The notes: generated from the letters alone by a model not told the origin. A stretch of 64,000 bases of DNA from Pseudomonas indica NBRC 103045 (GCF_002091635.1 NZ_BDAC01000010.1:1-64000), one strand, 5' to 3'. Numbered from the stretch's first letter, positions 1-9,351 are shown. Program-made: numbers and translations.

Positions 1-13
1 CAAGCGGTTTGAT

Positions 14-120
14 GGTTCCCACGCTTCAGCGTGGGAACCCCTGTCAGGACGCTCCGCGTCTGCGCACTGAAATGGACGCGGAGCGTCCAAGGCTGCGTTC
101 CCACGCAGAGCGTGGGAACG
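14..120. repeat. Cluster of three short palindromes (REP-like)
   Basis: Three inverted repeats follow one another. GGTTCCCACGC/GCGTGGGAACC lies at 14-39. GGACGCTCCGCGTC is answered by its complement at 75-88. CGTTCCCACGC/GCGTGGGAACG lies at 96-120. The outer two are the same palindrome in slightly different versions. Repeats of the GTTCCCACGC type are common between Pseudomonas genes. This cluster lies just past the stop of the chemoreceptor at 161 and could also act as a transcription stop or mRNA end, but no T tract follows on the minus strand. Confidence 0.8.
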
Positions 121-160
121 ATCCGGATTCGCTCCCCACGCCGAGGTCCGCCGGGAGAGA

Positions 161-2116
161 TCAGGTCCGGAACTGCCCTACCAGACCCTGCAGTTCGATG
201 CCCAGTCGCGCCAGTTCGGCACTGGAGGCGGCGGTCTGTTCGCTGGCCGAGGCGCTCTGCTCGCCGATATCGCGCACCCGCGTGACGCTCTCGTTGATGG
301 CTTCGGCCACGGCGCTCTGCTCTTCCGCAGCGGCGGCGATCTGCTGGTTCATCTGCTCGATAGTCGATACGGCCTGGGTTATCCGACCGAGCGCGGCGCC
401 GGCCTGGCCGGCGAGGTCAACGGTGCGCTGGGTCAGGCTGCGGCTGGCATCCATCTGCTCCACCGCCTGATGGGCCATCTGCTGCAGGGTGCCGATCAGC
501 GTCTCGATTTCCTGGGTGGAGTCGTGGGTGCGCCGGGCCAGGGCACGCACTTCGTCGGCCACCACGGCGAAGCCACGGCCCTGCTCGCCGGCCCGCGCCG
601 CTTCGATGGCCGCGTTGAGGGCCAGCAGGTTGGTCTGCTCGGCAACGTTGCGAATCACCTCCAGCACGCTGCCGATACGGCTGCTCTCCTGGTGCAATTG
701 CTGGAGCGCTTCGGCGGAATGCTCCACTTCGTCGGCCAGCCGACCGACCTGGCCGACCGCCTCGCGTACCACCTGGTCGCCCTGCTGCGCCTCGCGGTCG
801 GCATCGCGCGCGGCCAGGGAAGCCTGTTCGGCGTTGCGTGCCACTTCCTGCACCGTGGCTGCCATTTCGTGCATGGCGGTGGCGGTCTGTTCGGTTTCCA
901 GCTTCTGCGTCTGTACGCCCTGGCTGGTCTGCGCGGTGATTGCCGACAATTGCTCGGCGGCACTGGCGATCTGGCCGACGCTGCCACCGATGCGGCCAAC
1001 CAAGGTGCGTAGGCTCACCGTCATGCTTTGCATGGCGCTCATCAGTTGGCCCAGTTCGTCGCGTCGTTCCATGCGCAGGTCATGGGTCAGGTCGCCCTGG
1101 GCGACGCGCTGGACAAAGGCGACGGTCTCCCGCAGCGGGCCGACGATCAACCGGGAAATCAGCAGCGCGGCGCAGATGCCCAGCAGCACGGCACCCAGAC
1201 TCATGCCACCGAGCAGGGCGTAGACCTGGCGGCGCTCTCCGAGCATCTCGGCCTGCTCGTTGGCCTGGGCCTCGTCCACCAAGCCGATGACCGCGCGTGC
1301 CTGCTCGACCATCGCGGCTTCGCTGGTACGACTCTCGACGCGCAGCCGGTGGTAGTTGTCGAAAGCCTTCTGGTAGCTGTCGAGGGCGACCAGGGCGGTA
1401 TCGATGGAGCGCTTCTGGTCGTCGTCGAGCCAGACCTTCAGGCTGCTCGCCACGCTCTTCAGGTCGTCATAGACCTCTGCCCAGGTCTTCAGCGCTTCTT
1501 CCGAGCCGTCGATGATGTACAGGCTTTCGTTGCCGCGCAGGTCGAGCATGCGCTTGCTCAGGCCGGACGCGGTTTCGGCGAGGGTCAGCGGATCGCTGCC
1601 GCGCAGGCGGTCGCCTTGCAGGCGCAGCTCGCGCACCGCGTCGTACATGTCCAGCTCGATGACTTCGAACTGGTCACGCGCCTCGGCGGCCGCCTCCCCC
1701 ATGGTGATGCGTGCCGCACGGGCTTCGTCGAACAGCTTGACGAACCGCTCGAACTGATTCAGATAGCTGGCGCTGGCGTCGTCCATGCGCTGCACCCGCT
1801 CCCGGTTGCCTGCCGACGTGGTTTTCCGCAACTGCTCCAGCCGCTCGCGCACCGTCGCCAGCCGCTCGCGGACCTGCTGGGCCGACTCGGCCTTGGCGGT
1901 CAGCGCGAAATCCTTTTCGAAACGCCGTGCCTGGGCAATCTCCACATCCACTTCCGCCAGCAGGGCGTTGTGAGAGAAACGCTCCAAGATCGCGTTCACG
2001 GCATAGAACCCGGTGCCGGCCACGGCGATGGTCAGCAACAGGACCAGCGCGAAGCCGGACAGCAGTTTCTTGCCCACGGCAAGATCGGCAAACACGCGAG
2101 AAGCGGAACGCAACAT
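161..2116 (-). CDS. Methyl-accepting chemotaxis protein, helical-bimodular (HBM-like) sensor
   Basis: Membrane chemoreceptor of 651 residues that senses a periplasmic ligand and controls CheA. Transmembrane segments lie at about 18-40 and 299-322. The roughly 260-residue periplasmic part is all-helical and fits the HBM type seen in McpS-like receptors, many of which bind small organic acids; the ligand here cannot be read from sequence. A HAMP domain follows (about 320-372), then the methyl-accepting domain with the conserved hairpin tip containing [20 protein letters not shown]. The C-terminus (LVGQFRT) carries no CheR-tethering pentapeptide. The start has a strong ribosome site (AAGGAG, 6-7 bases upstream). 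The gene stands alone and has its own sigma-28 promoter at 2238-2264. Confidence 0.93.
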   Translation of the reverse strand: MLRSASRVFADLAVGKKLLSGFALVLLLTIAVAGTGFYAVNAILERFSHNALLAEVDVEIAQARRFEKDFALTAKAESAQQVRERLATVRERLEQLRKTTSAGNRERVQRMDDASASYLNQFERFVKLFDEARAARITMGEAAAEARDQFEVIELDMYDAVRELRLQGDRLRGSDPLTLAETASGLSKRMLDLRGNESLYIIDGSEEALKTWAEVYDDLKSVASSLKVWLDDDQKRSIDTALVALDSYQKAFDNYHRLRVESRTSEAAMVEQARAVIGLVDEAQANEQAEMLGERRQVYALLGGMSLGAVLLGICAALLISRLIVGPLRETVAFVQRVAQGDLTHDLRMERRDELGQLMSAMQSMTVSLRTLVGRIGGSVGQIASAAEQLSAITAQTSQGVQTQKLETEQTATAMHEMAATVQEVARNAEQASLAARDADREAQQGDQVVREAVGQVGRLADEVEHSAEALQQLHQESSRIGSVLEVIRNVAEQTNLLALNAAIEAARAGEQGRGFAVVADEVRALARRTHDSTQEIETLIGTLQQMAHQAVEQMDASRSLTQRTVDLAGQAGAALGRITQAVSTIEQMNQQIAAAAEEQSAVAEAINESVTRVRDIGEQSASASEQTAASSAELARLGIELQGLVGQFRT

Positions 2117-2237
2117 AACAACTCCTTCGATCGGGGCTTGGCGACCCCTGTTTTCGCCTCGTGATGGAGGCGGATGAATCCGGCGCAGGGCGAATGATGT
2201 GAGAAGGGCCGCTCATGGCCGACCCTTCGTTGCCTTT

Positions 2238-2264
2238 TCATCGGCAGCAAGGCGGCAGAGTTTA
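2238..2264 (-). promoter_or_regulatory. Sigma-28 (FliA) promoter of the chemoreceptor gene
   Basis: On the minus strand TAAA (2264-2261) is followed after exactly 15 bases by GCCGATGA (2245-2238). The FliA consensus is TAAA-N15-GCCGATAA, so there is one mismatch. It lies about 122 bases upstream of the chemoreceptor start and downstream of the neighbouring terminator, so it would drive only that gene. Confidence 0.8.
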
Positions 2265-2280
2265 GCGGCCGAAAAACAAA

Positions 2281-2320
2281 AAGGGCGCACAGAGTAACTG
2301 TGCGCCCTTTCTCTTTTTAT
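2281..2320 (-). terminator. Rho-independent terminator after the NSS transporter gene
   Basis: A 12-bp perfect stem (AAGGGCGCACAG / CTGTGCGCCCTT, 2281-2292 and 2298-2309) encloses a 5-base loop. On the minus strand it is followed by TTTTTGTTTTT, and it sits 19 bases past the transporter stop. The plus strand is also T-rich after the stem, so it may work in both directions. Confidence 0.88.
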
Positions 2321-2327
2321 TACGCGG

Positions 2328-3788
2328 TCAGCGATTGGCCAGCACCAGCCTCACGCGCGGCGCGAACAACTCGCCAAGAATCGCCAGCAGGCCGATGGCG
2401 CCGGCGATCCAGTACCAGCGGACCAGCGGATCGAAGCCCAGCCAGCCGAGGGCATGGAGGAACACGATCATGATCAGCACCGGGCTGACGTAGCGCACCA
2501 TGAACAGCCAGAGCGCATAACCGGCCGGCGGCAGGTTCAGTTCGTCGCGCATGATCTCGCCGCGCAGCGCATAGCCGGCCAGGACGACCATGAAAATCCC
2601 GCCCAGCGGCATCATCCAGCGCGAGGTGAGGTAGTCCAGCCAGTCGAAGAAGTTCTTGCCCAGCGGCGTCCAGCCGGACAGCAGGTTGAACGAGAGCATG
2701 GCCAGCAGGCTGATCACCAGCAGCACGGCGCCGGAGCCGATGGCAGCCTTGACCCGGCTGATGCCGTATTTCTCGTTCAGATAGGCCACGGTGGCTTCGA
2801 TCATGGAGATCGCCGAGGTCAGCGCCGCGATGGACACCATGGCGAAGAACAGCACGCCGAAGGCCGTGCCGAACGGCATCTGCTGGAAGGCCAGCGGCAG
2901 GCTCATGAAGATCAGCCCGGGACCGGCGGCCGGGCTCATGCCGTTGGCGAAGATCACCGGGAAGATCGCCAGGCCGGCGAGCAGCGCCACGCAGGTATCG
3001 GCGATGGCCACCATGAAGGTGGTGCGGGCGATCGACTGGCCGTCGGGGATGTACGAGCCGTAGGTGAGGATGGCGCCGGACGCCAGGCTGAGGGTGAAGA
3101 AGGCATGGCCGAGGGCGGCCAGCAGCGCTTCGCCGGTCAGCTTGGAAGCGTCGAAGCTGAACAGGAAGGCGAAGCCTTCGGAGAAGCTGCCGCTGGTGAA
3201 GGCGTAGCCGACCAGGATCAGCAGCATCAGGGCCAGGCCCGGCATCATCCAGCGCACCGAATTCTCGATGCCCTTCTGCACGCCCTTGGCGACGATCCAC
3301 AGGGTCAGCAGCGCCACCAGCACGCTCCAGCCGCCGAGCAGCCAGGGGTTGGCGTTGTGCTGCTCGAAGACCTGGCCGAGCGCCTCGACGCTGGTCGCGG
3401 CCAGCGAGCCATCGAGCATTTTCCAGGTGTAGGCGAAGGCCCAGCCGGCCACCACCACGTAGAAGCAGAGAATCATGAAGCCGGCCAGCATGGCCATCAG
3501 GCCGACGCCGCGCCACAGCGGGTTGCTGCCGTTCTCCCGGACCACCCGGGCGATGGCGTCGATGGGGCTGCCACGGCCGCGCCGGCCGAGGGCGATCTCG
3601 GTCATCATCACCGGGATGCCGATGGCGAGGATGCAGGCGAGGTACATCAGGACGAAGGCGCCGCCGCCGTATTCGCCAGTGATGTAGGGGAATTTCCAGA
3701 TATTGCCGAGGCCCACGGCGGAGCCGGTTGCAGCGAGGATGAAGCCCCAGCGCGAAAGCCAGAGGTTCTTCGGTTTTTCACGGGTCAT
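2328..3788 (-). CDS. Sodium-dependent transporter, neurotransmitter:sodium symporter (NSS/SNF) family
   Basis: Integral membrane protein of 486 residues, expected to import an amino acid or related compound with Na+. The N-terminus has the NSS hallmark WGFILAATGSAVGLGNIWKFPY (TM1, residues 13-34). The unwound GSAVGLGN stretch forms the substrate and sodium site in the LeuT fold. About 11-12 hydrophobic segments follow, the normal number and length for bacterial members. It is the last gene of a leftward unit with maiA (81 bases upstream) and hpd, and is followed by a terminator. This context suggests uptake of tyrosine, phenylalanine or a related aromatic compound; the substrate assignment is inference. 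Confidence 0.88.
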   Translation of the reverse strand: MTREKPKNLWLSRWGFILAATGSAVGLGNIWKFPYITGEYGGGAFVLMYLACILAIGIPVMMTEIALGRRGRGSPIDAIARVVRENGSNPLWRGVGLMAMLAGFMILCFYVVVAGWAFAYTWKMLDGSLAATSVEALGQVFEQHNANPWLLGGWSVLVALLTLWIVAKGVQKGIENSVRWMMPGLALMLLILVGYAFTSGSFSEGFAFLFSFDASKLTGEALLAALGHAFFTLSLASGAILTYGSYIPDGQSIARTTFMVAIADTCVALLAGLAIFPVIFANGMSPAAGPGLIFMSLPLAFQQMPFGTAFGVLFFAMVSIAALTSAISMIEATVAYLNEKYGISRVKAAIGSGAVLLVISLLAMLSFNLLSGWTPLGKNFFDWLDYLTSRWMMPLGGIFMVVLAGYALRGEIMRDELNLPPAGYALWLFMVRYVSPVLIMIVFLHALGWLGFDPLVRWYWIAGAIGLLAILGELFAPRVRLVLANR

Positions 3789-3869
3789 GCGTCACCTGTT
3801 TGTTTTTGTCTGTGACGTAAATCGGACCCGCCGCGCTCGTGACGCGGCGGAATGCAAGGCGGGTAAACC

Positions 3870-4526
3870 TTATTGAGCGTCGGGCTGCACCTCCGGAGCG
3901 GCGTTCCTGAACGCCTCAAGGGATTCGCAGCGCGCGACCATCTCGAGGATGCGTGGGTACGCAGTGAGGTCACAGTCGAAACGCCGAGCATTGTACACCT
4001 GCGGAATCAGACAGGCTTCCAGGTAGCCCGGCCGCTCGCCGAGAGACAGACGACCGGCGAATGCCGCCAGCCCCTCCTCGACCGCCGCCAGCCCGGTGTC
4101 CACCCAATGCCGGTACCAGGCGTTCTTGGCCTCGTCGCTCGCCCCCAGTTGGCCGCTGAGGTATTGCAGCACGCGCAGGTTGTTCAGCGGATGGATGTCG
4201 CAAGCGATGTGCAACCCCAGCGCGCGCACCTGGGCCCGCTGCACCGGATCGGCCGGCAGCAGCGCCGGCACCGGGAAGACTTCTTCCAGGTATTCGAGGA
4301 TCGCCAGGGACTGGGCGATGCGAGCCTCGCCCGCCCCGGAGCCGGCATCCACCAGAAGCGGCACCAGTTCCTGCGGATTGAGCGCCCGGTACTCGGCGGC
4401 GTGCTGCTGACCGCCGTCTTTCACCAGATGTACCGGTACCTGGCGGTAGACCAGACCCTTGAGATTGAGAGCGATACGCACCCGGTAGGCGGCGCTGGAG
4501 CGCCAGTAGGAATACAAGGTCAACAC
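3870..4526 (-). CDS. maiA: Maleylacetoacetate isomerase (zeta-class glutathione transferase)
   Basis: Cytoplasmic enzyme of 218 residues that uses glutathione to isomerise maleylacetoacetate to fumarylacetoacetate in tyrosine/homogentisate breakdown. The N-terminal thioredoxin-like domain has the zeta signature SSAAYRVRIALNLKG (residues 10-24), with the two serines that activate glutathione and the arginine pair; a helical GST C-terminal domain follows. Length is typical for MaiA. It lies downstream of hpd (85-base gap, same strand), which supports the assignment. The homogentisate dioxygenase and fumarylacetoacetase that act before and after it are not in this window, so the pathway is split in this genome. 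Confidence 0.92.
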   Translation of the reverse strand: MLTLYSYWRSSAAYRVRIALNLKGLVYRQVPVHLVKDGGQQHAAEYRALNPQELVPLLVDAGSGAGEARIAQSLAILEYLEEVFPVPALLPADPVQRAQVRALGLHIACDIHPLNNLRVLQYLSGQLGASDEAKNAWYRHWVDTGLAAVEEGLAAFAGRLSLGERPGYLEACLIPQVYNARRFDCDLTAYPRILEMVARCESLEAFRNAAPEVQPDAQ

Positions 4527-4611
4527 GTCGGCTGCTTCTCCTGAATCGAGCCTGAAAATGATGGAGAGGACGAAACGGCCAACCTCCCCTCCCCCCTCAC
4601 GCTGCTACTCC

Positions 4612-5691
4612 TCACCCCTTGAGCACGCCCCGGCGGATCTGATCTTCCTCGATGGACTCGAAGAGCGCCTTGAAGTTGCCCTCGCCGAAGCCCTGGTTGC
4701 CCTTGCGCTGGATGATCTCGAAGAAGATCGGCCCGATCACGGTGTGGGTGAAGATTTGCAGCAGGATGCCGTCGTCGCCGGGCGCTCCATCGATCAGGAT
4801 GTTCAGCTCGCGCAGCAGCGCCAGCGGTTCGCCATGGCCGGGCACACGGCTGTCCACTTTCTCGTAGTAGGTATCCGGCGTGGTCATGAACTCCACGCCG
4901 TTGGCGCGCAGGCGGCGCACCGTCTCGTAGATGTCGTCGGTGGACAGGGCGATGTGCTGGATACCCTCGCCATGGTACTCGCGGATGAATTCCTCGATCT
5001 GCGAGTTCGCGTCCGCCGACTCGTTGATCGGGATACGGATCTTGCCGCAGGGCGCAGTCATGGCGCGGGAGACCAGGCCAGTGAGCTTGCCCTCGATATC
5101 GAAGTAGCGGATTTCGCGGAAGTTGGCGATGCGCTGGTAGAAGCCGGCCCAGGTGTCCATCTGGCCACGGCGGACGTTGTGGGTCAGGTGGTCGATCTGT
5201 TGCAGGCCGAGGGCGTTGTCATTGGCGCTACGCCCCGGAATGAAATCGAAGTCGACGTCGTAGATGGTCTTCTCGCCGTAGCGGTCGACCAGGTACAGCA
5301 GCGAACCGCCGATGCCTTCGACGCAGGGAATGTTCAGCTCGCCGAAATTGGCGTGGCTGCCGACCAGTGTCGCGCCCTGGGCCTCGGCATAGGCGGCGGC
5401 CTGGGCCGCGTTCTTCACCCGGAAGGCCATGGCGCAGGCGCTCGGCCCGTGTTGTTCGGCGAACGCATGGACATGCCCGCTGGGGCTGCCGTTGAGTACG
5501 AAGTTGATGTCGTGCTGCTGGAACAGGAAGACTTCCTTGGAACGGTGCCGGGCGGTCTCGGTGAAGCCCATGACGGTGAACAGTTCGCGCAGCTGCTGGA
5601 TGCCCTCCGCCGTCGGCGCGGTGAACTCGACGAACTCGAAACCGTCGGTGCCGATGGGATTGTGCTGTTCGATCTTGGACACGGCGTTCAT
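4612..5691 (-). CDS. hpd: 4-hydroxyphenylpyruvate dioxygenase
   Basis: Non-heme Fe(II) enzyme of 359 residues that converts 4-hydroxyphenylpyruvate to homogentisate, the committing step of tyrosine breakdown. Two VOC-type halves are visible. The C-terminal half has the His-containing segments QQIDHLTHNV and IQHIALSTDD and the Glu-containing segment GPIFFEIIQRKGNQGFGEGN, matching the two-His/one-Glu iron site. The start was set at the internal Met (MNAVSKIEQ) because AGGAGG sits 7 bases upstream; an upstream in-frame Met adds 13 residues but has no such site. First gene of the hpd-maiA-transporter unit. TyrR/PhhR-like boxes lie 122-200 bases upstream. Confidence 0.96.
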   Translation of the reverse strand: MNAVSKIEQHNPIGTDGFEFVEFTAPTAEGIQQLRELFTVMGFTETARHRSKEVFLFQQHDINFVLNGSPSGHVHAFAEQHGPSACAMAFRVKNAAQAAAYAEAQGATLVGSHANFGELNIPCVEGIGGSLLYLVDRYGEKTIYDVDFDFIPGRSANDNALGLQQIDHLTHNVRRGQMDTWAGFYQRIANFREIRYFDIEGKLTGLVSRAMTAPCGKIRIPINESADANSQIEEFIREYHGEGIQHIALSTDDIYETVRRLRANGVEFMTTPDTYYEKVDSRVPGHGEPLALLRELNILIDGAPGDDGILLQIFTHTVIGPIFFEIIQRKGNQGFGEGNFKALFESIEEDQIRRGVLKG

Positions 5692-5812
5692 TGCGCCTCC
5701 TCTTGTTATGAGTTTGCCCGGTGCACGCAAGTGGGCTCTGTCATCACAACCGAGGGGTGGAGACGGAACAAGACGAGGCTGGAGGCTCTCGTCGACTCCT
5801 CATGCTCCTATC

Positions 5813-5830
5813 CGGCAATTTTTCTTTACA
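5813..5830 (-). promoter_or_regulatory. TyrR/PhhR-like box, weaker copy
   Basis: Reads TGTAAA-N6-TTGCCG on the minus strand. The TyrR consensus is TGTAAA-N6-TTTACA, so one half-site is perfect and the other degenerate. It lies about 122 bases upstream of the hpd start. Confidence 0.45.
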
Positions 5831-5873
5831 GCGATCCAAGACCCAGCAGCGGCTGTATAGGCACGACAACAGG

Positions 5874-5891
5874 CGTAAGGTTTTTTTTACA
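5874..5891 (-). promoter_or_regulatory. TyrR/PhhR-like box, stronger copy upstream of hpd
   Basis: Reads TGTAAA-N6-CTTACG on the minus strand, close to the TyrR-family box TGTAAA-N6-TTTACA. PhhR, the TyrR-type activator of Pseudomonas, is known to control phenylalanine/tyrosine catabolic genes including hpd. The distance of about 183 bases from the start suits an activator site. Confidence 0.6.
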
Positions 5892-5949
5892 ACGCGGTGC
5901 GACAGGCTGCCGCAGACGAAGCCGGAAAACCGCGACCGGCGCGGTCCGG

Positions 5950-7728
5950 CTACTGCTGGAGATGACCGTAAAGCTTGGCGTAAAGCCCACCCTCGGCGAT
6001 CAGCTGCTGGTGGTCGCCGTCTTCGGCGATGCTGCCGCCGTCGAACACCAACACCCGGTCGGCCTGCTTCACCGCCGACAGGCGGTGGGCAATGATCAGC
6101 GTGGTGCGCCCTTCGAGGAAACGCGCCATGGCCTGGTGCAAGGCATATTCGGTGGCGGCGTCGAGGGCCGAAGTGGCTTCGTCGAGGATCACCACCTTGG
6201 GCTCGGCGAGTACCATGCGGGCAACAGCCAGGCGCTGGCGTTGCCCGCCTGAAAGACGCACGCCGGAACGGCCGACCATGCTGTCCAGGCCCTGCGGCAA
6301 CTGGCGGATGGTCTCGGCCAACTGGGCGGTCTCCAGGGCACGCCAGCAGGCTTCGTCGCTGCGCTCGCGGCCCATGGTCAGGTTGGCGCGCACCGTGTCG
6401 TTGAACAGCGCCGGATGCTGCAGCACCACGGCCACGTGCTCGCGCACGGTCTCCAGGCCGATTTCCTCCAGGGTCGAACCGCCGAAGCGGATGCTCCCGG
6501 CCTGGGCGGTGTAGAGGCCGAGCAGGAGTTGCACCAGGGTACTCTTGCCGCCACCGGACGCACCGACGATAGCCACCTTCTCCCCCGGCGCGATGGACAG
6601 GTCGAGGCCATCCAACACCGGCTCTTCCGCATAAGCGAAGCGCAGCCCGCGGACTTCGATCCCCACCGTGTCGCGGTTCTTGAACGGATCGACACCCCCG
6701 GCATGCTGCGGTTCGTCCGCCCGGGCCAGCAGCTCGTTGATCCGCGCCAACGCTCCACCCGCGGCATAGAAGGAATATTGCAGGCTGAGCAGTTGCTCCA
6801 CCGGAACGATCATGAACCAGAGGTAGTTGAACACCGCCAGCATCTGGCCGATGGACAGGTCGGAAAACAGCACGGTGAGCATCGCCGCGGCACGGAATAC
6901 GTCGATACCGAGCTGGAACAGCAGGCCGCTGGCGCGGTTGGAGGCGTCGCTCTTCCACTGCGAGGCAACCGCATAGTCGCGTACTTCGCGAGCACGCAAA
7001 CCCAGCCGGCCGAGAAAGAAGCCCTGGCGGTTGCCGGCCCGGACTTCCTGAATGGCTTCGAGCGTTTCGGTCAGTGCCTGGGTGAAGCGCGAGGTGCTGT
7101 CGTTTTCCAGCTTCTTAAGGTGTTTCACCCGCTTGCCCAGCTGCACCGTGGCGTAGATCACCAGCGGATTGAAAAGCAGGATCAGCAACGCCAGTTGCCA
7201 GTGCATCCAGAGCAGGATGGCGGCGGTACCGGTGAGGGTCAGCGCCGCCACCAGGAAACGGCTCAGCGTTTCGCCGACGAATTTGTCCAGGGTATCCAGA
7301 TCGGTGACCAGATGGGTGGTCACGGCGCCGCCGCCCAGGGTTTCGTACTCGCCGAGGGAAATGCGCTTGAGGCGCTCGATCAAGCGGATGCGGATGCGGT
7401 ACACGATGTCCTTCGACAACCGCGCGAAGAGACGCGCCTGGAGCACGTTGAAGACCAGCGAAGAACCGCGCAGCAACATGCTCGCCAGCAGCATCAGGCC
7501 GATGTAGCCGGCCGCGGTCTGCCAGCCGGCGGGAAGGAAGTTATCCATGACCTTGAGCGCGGCATCGCCGTCGCGCAACAGGACTTCGTCCACCAGCAGC
7601 GGCAGGAGCAACGGAATCGGCACGCTGCACAATGTCGCCAGCACGGCGATCAGGTTGGCCAGCAGCAGCGCCTTGCGATGATGCAGGGCGAGTCGGCGGA
7701 TTTCCGTCCAGGTCAGGCGATCAGGCAT
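5950..7728 (-). CDS. ABC transporter, fused permease and ATPase (exporter type)
   Basis: Half-transporter exporter of 592 residues that would work as a homodimer in the inner membrane. The transmembrane domain occupies about residues 20-325. The nucleotide-binding domain has Walker A GASGGGKST (389-397), signature LSGGQ (492-496), Walker B VVILDE (512-517) and the H-loop IIAHRLS. The start chosen is the ATG that overlaps the stop of the DsbA-family gene, with GGAG 10 bases before it; an in-frame GTG three codons upstream is possible. Overlap with the upstream thiol-oxidoreductase gene implies coupled translation. The substrate is unknown; exporters of this architecture carry lipids, peptides or drugs. 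Confidence 0.88.
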   Translation of the reverse strand: MPDRLTWTEIRRLALHHRKALLLANLIAVLATLCSVPIPLLLPLLVDEVLLRDGDAALKVMDNFLPAGWQTAAGYIGLMLLASMLLRGSSLVFNVLQARLFARLSKDIVYRIRIRLIERLKRISLGEYETLGGGAVTTHLVTDLDTLDKFVGETLSRFLVAALTLTGTAAILLWMHWQLALLILLFNPLVIYATVQLGKRVKHLKKLENDSTSRFTQALTETLEAIQEVRAGNRQGFFLGRLGLRAREVRDYAVASQWKSDASNRASGLLFQLGIDVFRAAAMLTVLFSDLSIGQMLAVFNYLWFMIVPVEQLLSLQYSFYAAGGALARINELLARADEPQHAGGVDPFKNRDTVGIEVRGLRFAYAEEPVLDGLDLSIAPGEKVAIVGASGGGKSTLVQLLLGLYTAQAGSIRFGGSTLEEIGLETVREHVAVVLQHPALFNDTVRANLTMGRERSDEACWRALETAQLAETIRQLPQGLDSMVGRSGVRLSGGQRQRLAVARMVLAEPKVVILDEATSALDAATEYALHQAMARFLEGRTTLIIAHRLSAVKQADRVLVFDGGSIAEDGDHQQLIAEGGLYAKLYGHLQQ

Positions 7729-8353
7729 GGACACCACGCTCCAGCCAACGTCCCAGCAACGGTTGCAACTGTTCCAGCGGCTGGTAGCCGTTGGTCAGCA
7801 ATGCGAGTTGGCCGTCGCGCTCGGCCAGGAGTGTGGGGAAACCGGCGATGCCCAGGTCCTGCACCCAGGCGAAGTCGGCGGCGGTCGTCTCGCGCATGGC
7901 CACGCTGTCGAACGCCTCGGCGAACTCGATGCGGGGAATGCCGGCACGCTCGGCCAGCTCGACCAGCACCGGCGCCTGGGTGACGTCGCGCCCCTCGGTG
8001 TAGAACGCCTGCTGGATCAACCGGGCCAGCGGCCAGGCACTGGCGCTGTCCAGGTTGCGCACGGTGACCAGGGCTCGGCAGGCCGGCTCGGTGTCATATA
8101 CCAGCCCTTCCGGCAAGCCGCGGTCGAAGTCGAACATCTGGCCGGTCGCCGCGTTCACCGCCTGCCAATAAGCCAGGTAGCGCACCCGTGCCGCCGCATC
8201 GATGGCGACCCGGTCGCGGCGCAGCCCGCCGGCCACCAGGTGCAGTGGCACACCCACCGCCTTCGCCTGATCGGCCAGGGCCTCCATCACCGGGGAGAAG
8301 CCCCAGCACCAGGAACACATGGGGTCCATCACGTACAGCAGGCGAGCGCTCAT
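7721..8353 (-). CDS. DsbA-family thiol oxidoreductase-like protein (cytoplasmic type)
   Basis: Protein of 210 residues with a thioredoxin fold and a CSWC active-site motif near the N-terminus (residues 12-15, in MDPMCSWCWGF). This is the pattern of the DsbA/2-hydroxychromene-2-carboxylate-isomerase-like group. A cis-proline segment, AGFPTLL, is present near the C-terminus. There is no signal peptide, so it probably acts in the cytoplasm, unlike true DsbA. The start was set at the ATG preceded by AGGAG (6 bases); an upstream in-frame start adds 11 residues without support. It overlaps the downstream exporter gene and follows trhO by about 60 bases, so the three are probably one transcript. Confidence 0.85.
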   Translation of the reverse strand: MSARLLYVMDPMCSWCWGFSPVMEALADQAKAVGVPLHLVAGGLRRDRVAIDAAARVRYLAYWQAVNAATGQMFDFDRGLPEGLVYDTEPACRALVTVRNLDSASAWPLARLIQQAFYTEGRDVTQAPVLVELAERAGIPRIEFAEAFDSVAMRETTAADFAWVQDLGIAGFPTLLAERDGQLALLTNGYQPLEQLQPLLGRWLERGVHA

Positions 8354-8415
8354 GGAAGCTCCTGTGTCAGCGGGTGCGCGAGGCACCGGTCATGCCAGGT
8401 CCGATCCGGGCCGCT

Positions 8416-9351
8416 TCACGCCAACGGCTGGCGCGGATCGCGGCCGATGGGGTGGGGTTGGTTGCGGGCCTTGGCCAGTTCGATCTGTTTCTGCCGTTCG
8501 CGGGCGCTGGCCCGGGTCTTCTCGGAGAGCGAGTCCCAGCAATGCGGGCAACTGATGCCCGGCGCGTAGTGTTCGGACTGGCGGTCCTCAGAGGAAATCG
8601 GATTACGGCAGGCATGGCATTGATCGTAATCACCCTCGGACAAATCGTGGCGCACCGTCACGCGGTTGTCGAAGACGAAGCAGTCGCCCTGCCACTTGCT
8701 TTGCGCCTCGGGCACTTCCTCGAGGTATTTGAGAATGCCGCCCTTGAGGTGATAGACCTCTTCGAAGCCCTCGCCCAGCATGAAGCTCGAGGCCTTCTCG
8801 CAGCGGATGCCACCGGTGCAGAACATCGCCACCTTCTTGTGCCGGGTCGGGTCGAAATGAGCCTTCACGTACTCGGGAAACTCGCGGAACGATTTGGTCT
8901 TCGGGTCGATGGCGCCTTCGAAGGTACCGATGGCCACCTCGTAGTCGTTGCGCGTATCGATCAACAGCACCTCGGGATCGGAGATCAGCGCGTTCCAGTC
9001 CTTGGGTTCGACATAGGTGCCGACCCGCTGGTTCGGGTCCACCCCGGGCACGCCGAGGGTGACGATTTCCTTTTTCAGCTTGACCTTGGTGCGGTAGAAC
9101 GGCTGCTCGTCGCAGTAGGACTCCTTGTGGTCGACGTCGACCAGACGCGGATCGCGCCTGAGCCAGCCGAGCAAGGCGTCAATGCCGGCACGGGTGCCGG
9201 AGACGGTGCCGTTGATGCCCTCTTCGGCGAGCAGCAGGGTGCCTTTCACGCCGTTGTCGAGGAGGGTTTGCAGAAGGGGTTCGCGGAGCGCGACGTAGTC
9301 CGGCAGGGAAACGAACTTGTACAGCGCCGCCACGACGATCTTATCGGTCAT
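8416..9351 (-). CDS. trhO: tRNA uridine(34) hydroxylase, rhodanese domain
   Basis: Protein of 311 residues of the YceA/TrhO family, which hydroxylates U34 of certain tRNAs as a step to 5-(carboxy)methoxyuridine. It has the family's N-terminal acylphosphatase-like part ([14 protein letters not shown]) and a central rhodanese domain with the active-site loop [12 protein letters not shown]-terminal Cys-rich part contains CHAC and CPHC, possibly a metal site. Length is normal. First gene of the trhO-DsbA-ABC series on the minus strand. Confidence 0.93.
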   Translation of the reverse strand: MTDKIVVAALYKFVSLPDYVALREPLLQTLLDNGVKGTLLLAEEGINGTVSGTRAGIDALLGWLRRDPRLVDVDHKESYCDEQPFYRTKVKLKKEIVTLGVPGVDPNQRVGTYVEPKDWNALISDPEVLLIDTRNDYEVAIGTFEGAIDPKTKSFREFPEYVKAHFDPTRHKKVAMFCTGGIRCEKASSFMLGEGFEEVYHLKGGILKYLEEVPEAQSKWQGDCFVFDNRVTVRHDLSEGDYDQCHACRNPISSEDRQSEHYAPGISCPHCWDSLSEKTRASARERQKQIELAKARNQPHPIGRDPRQPLA

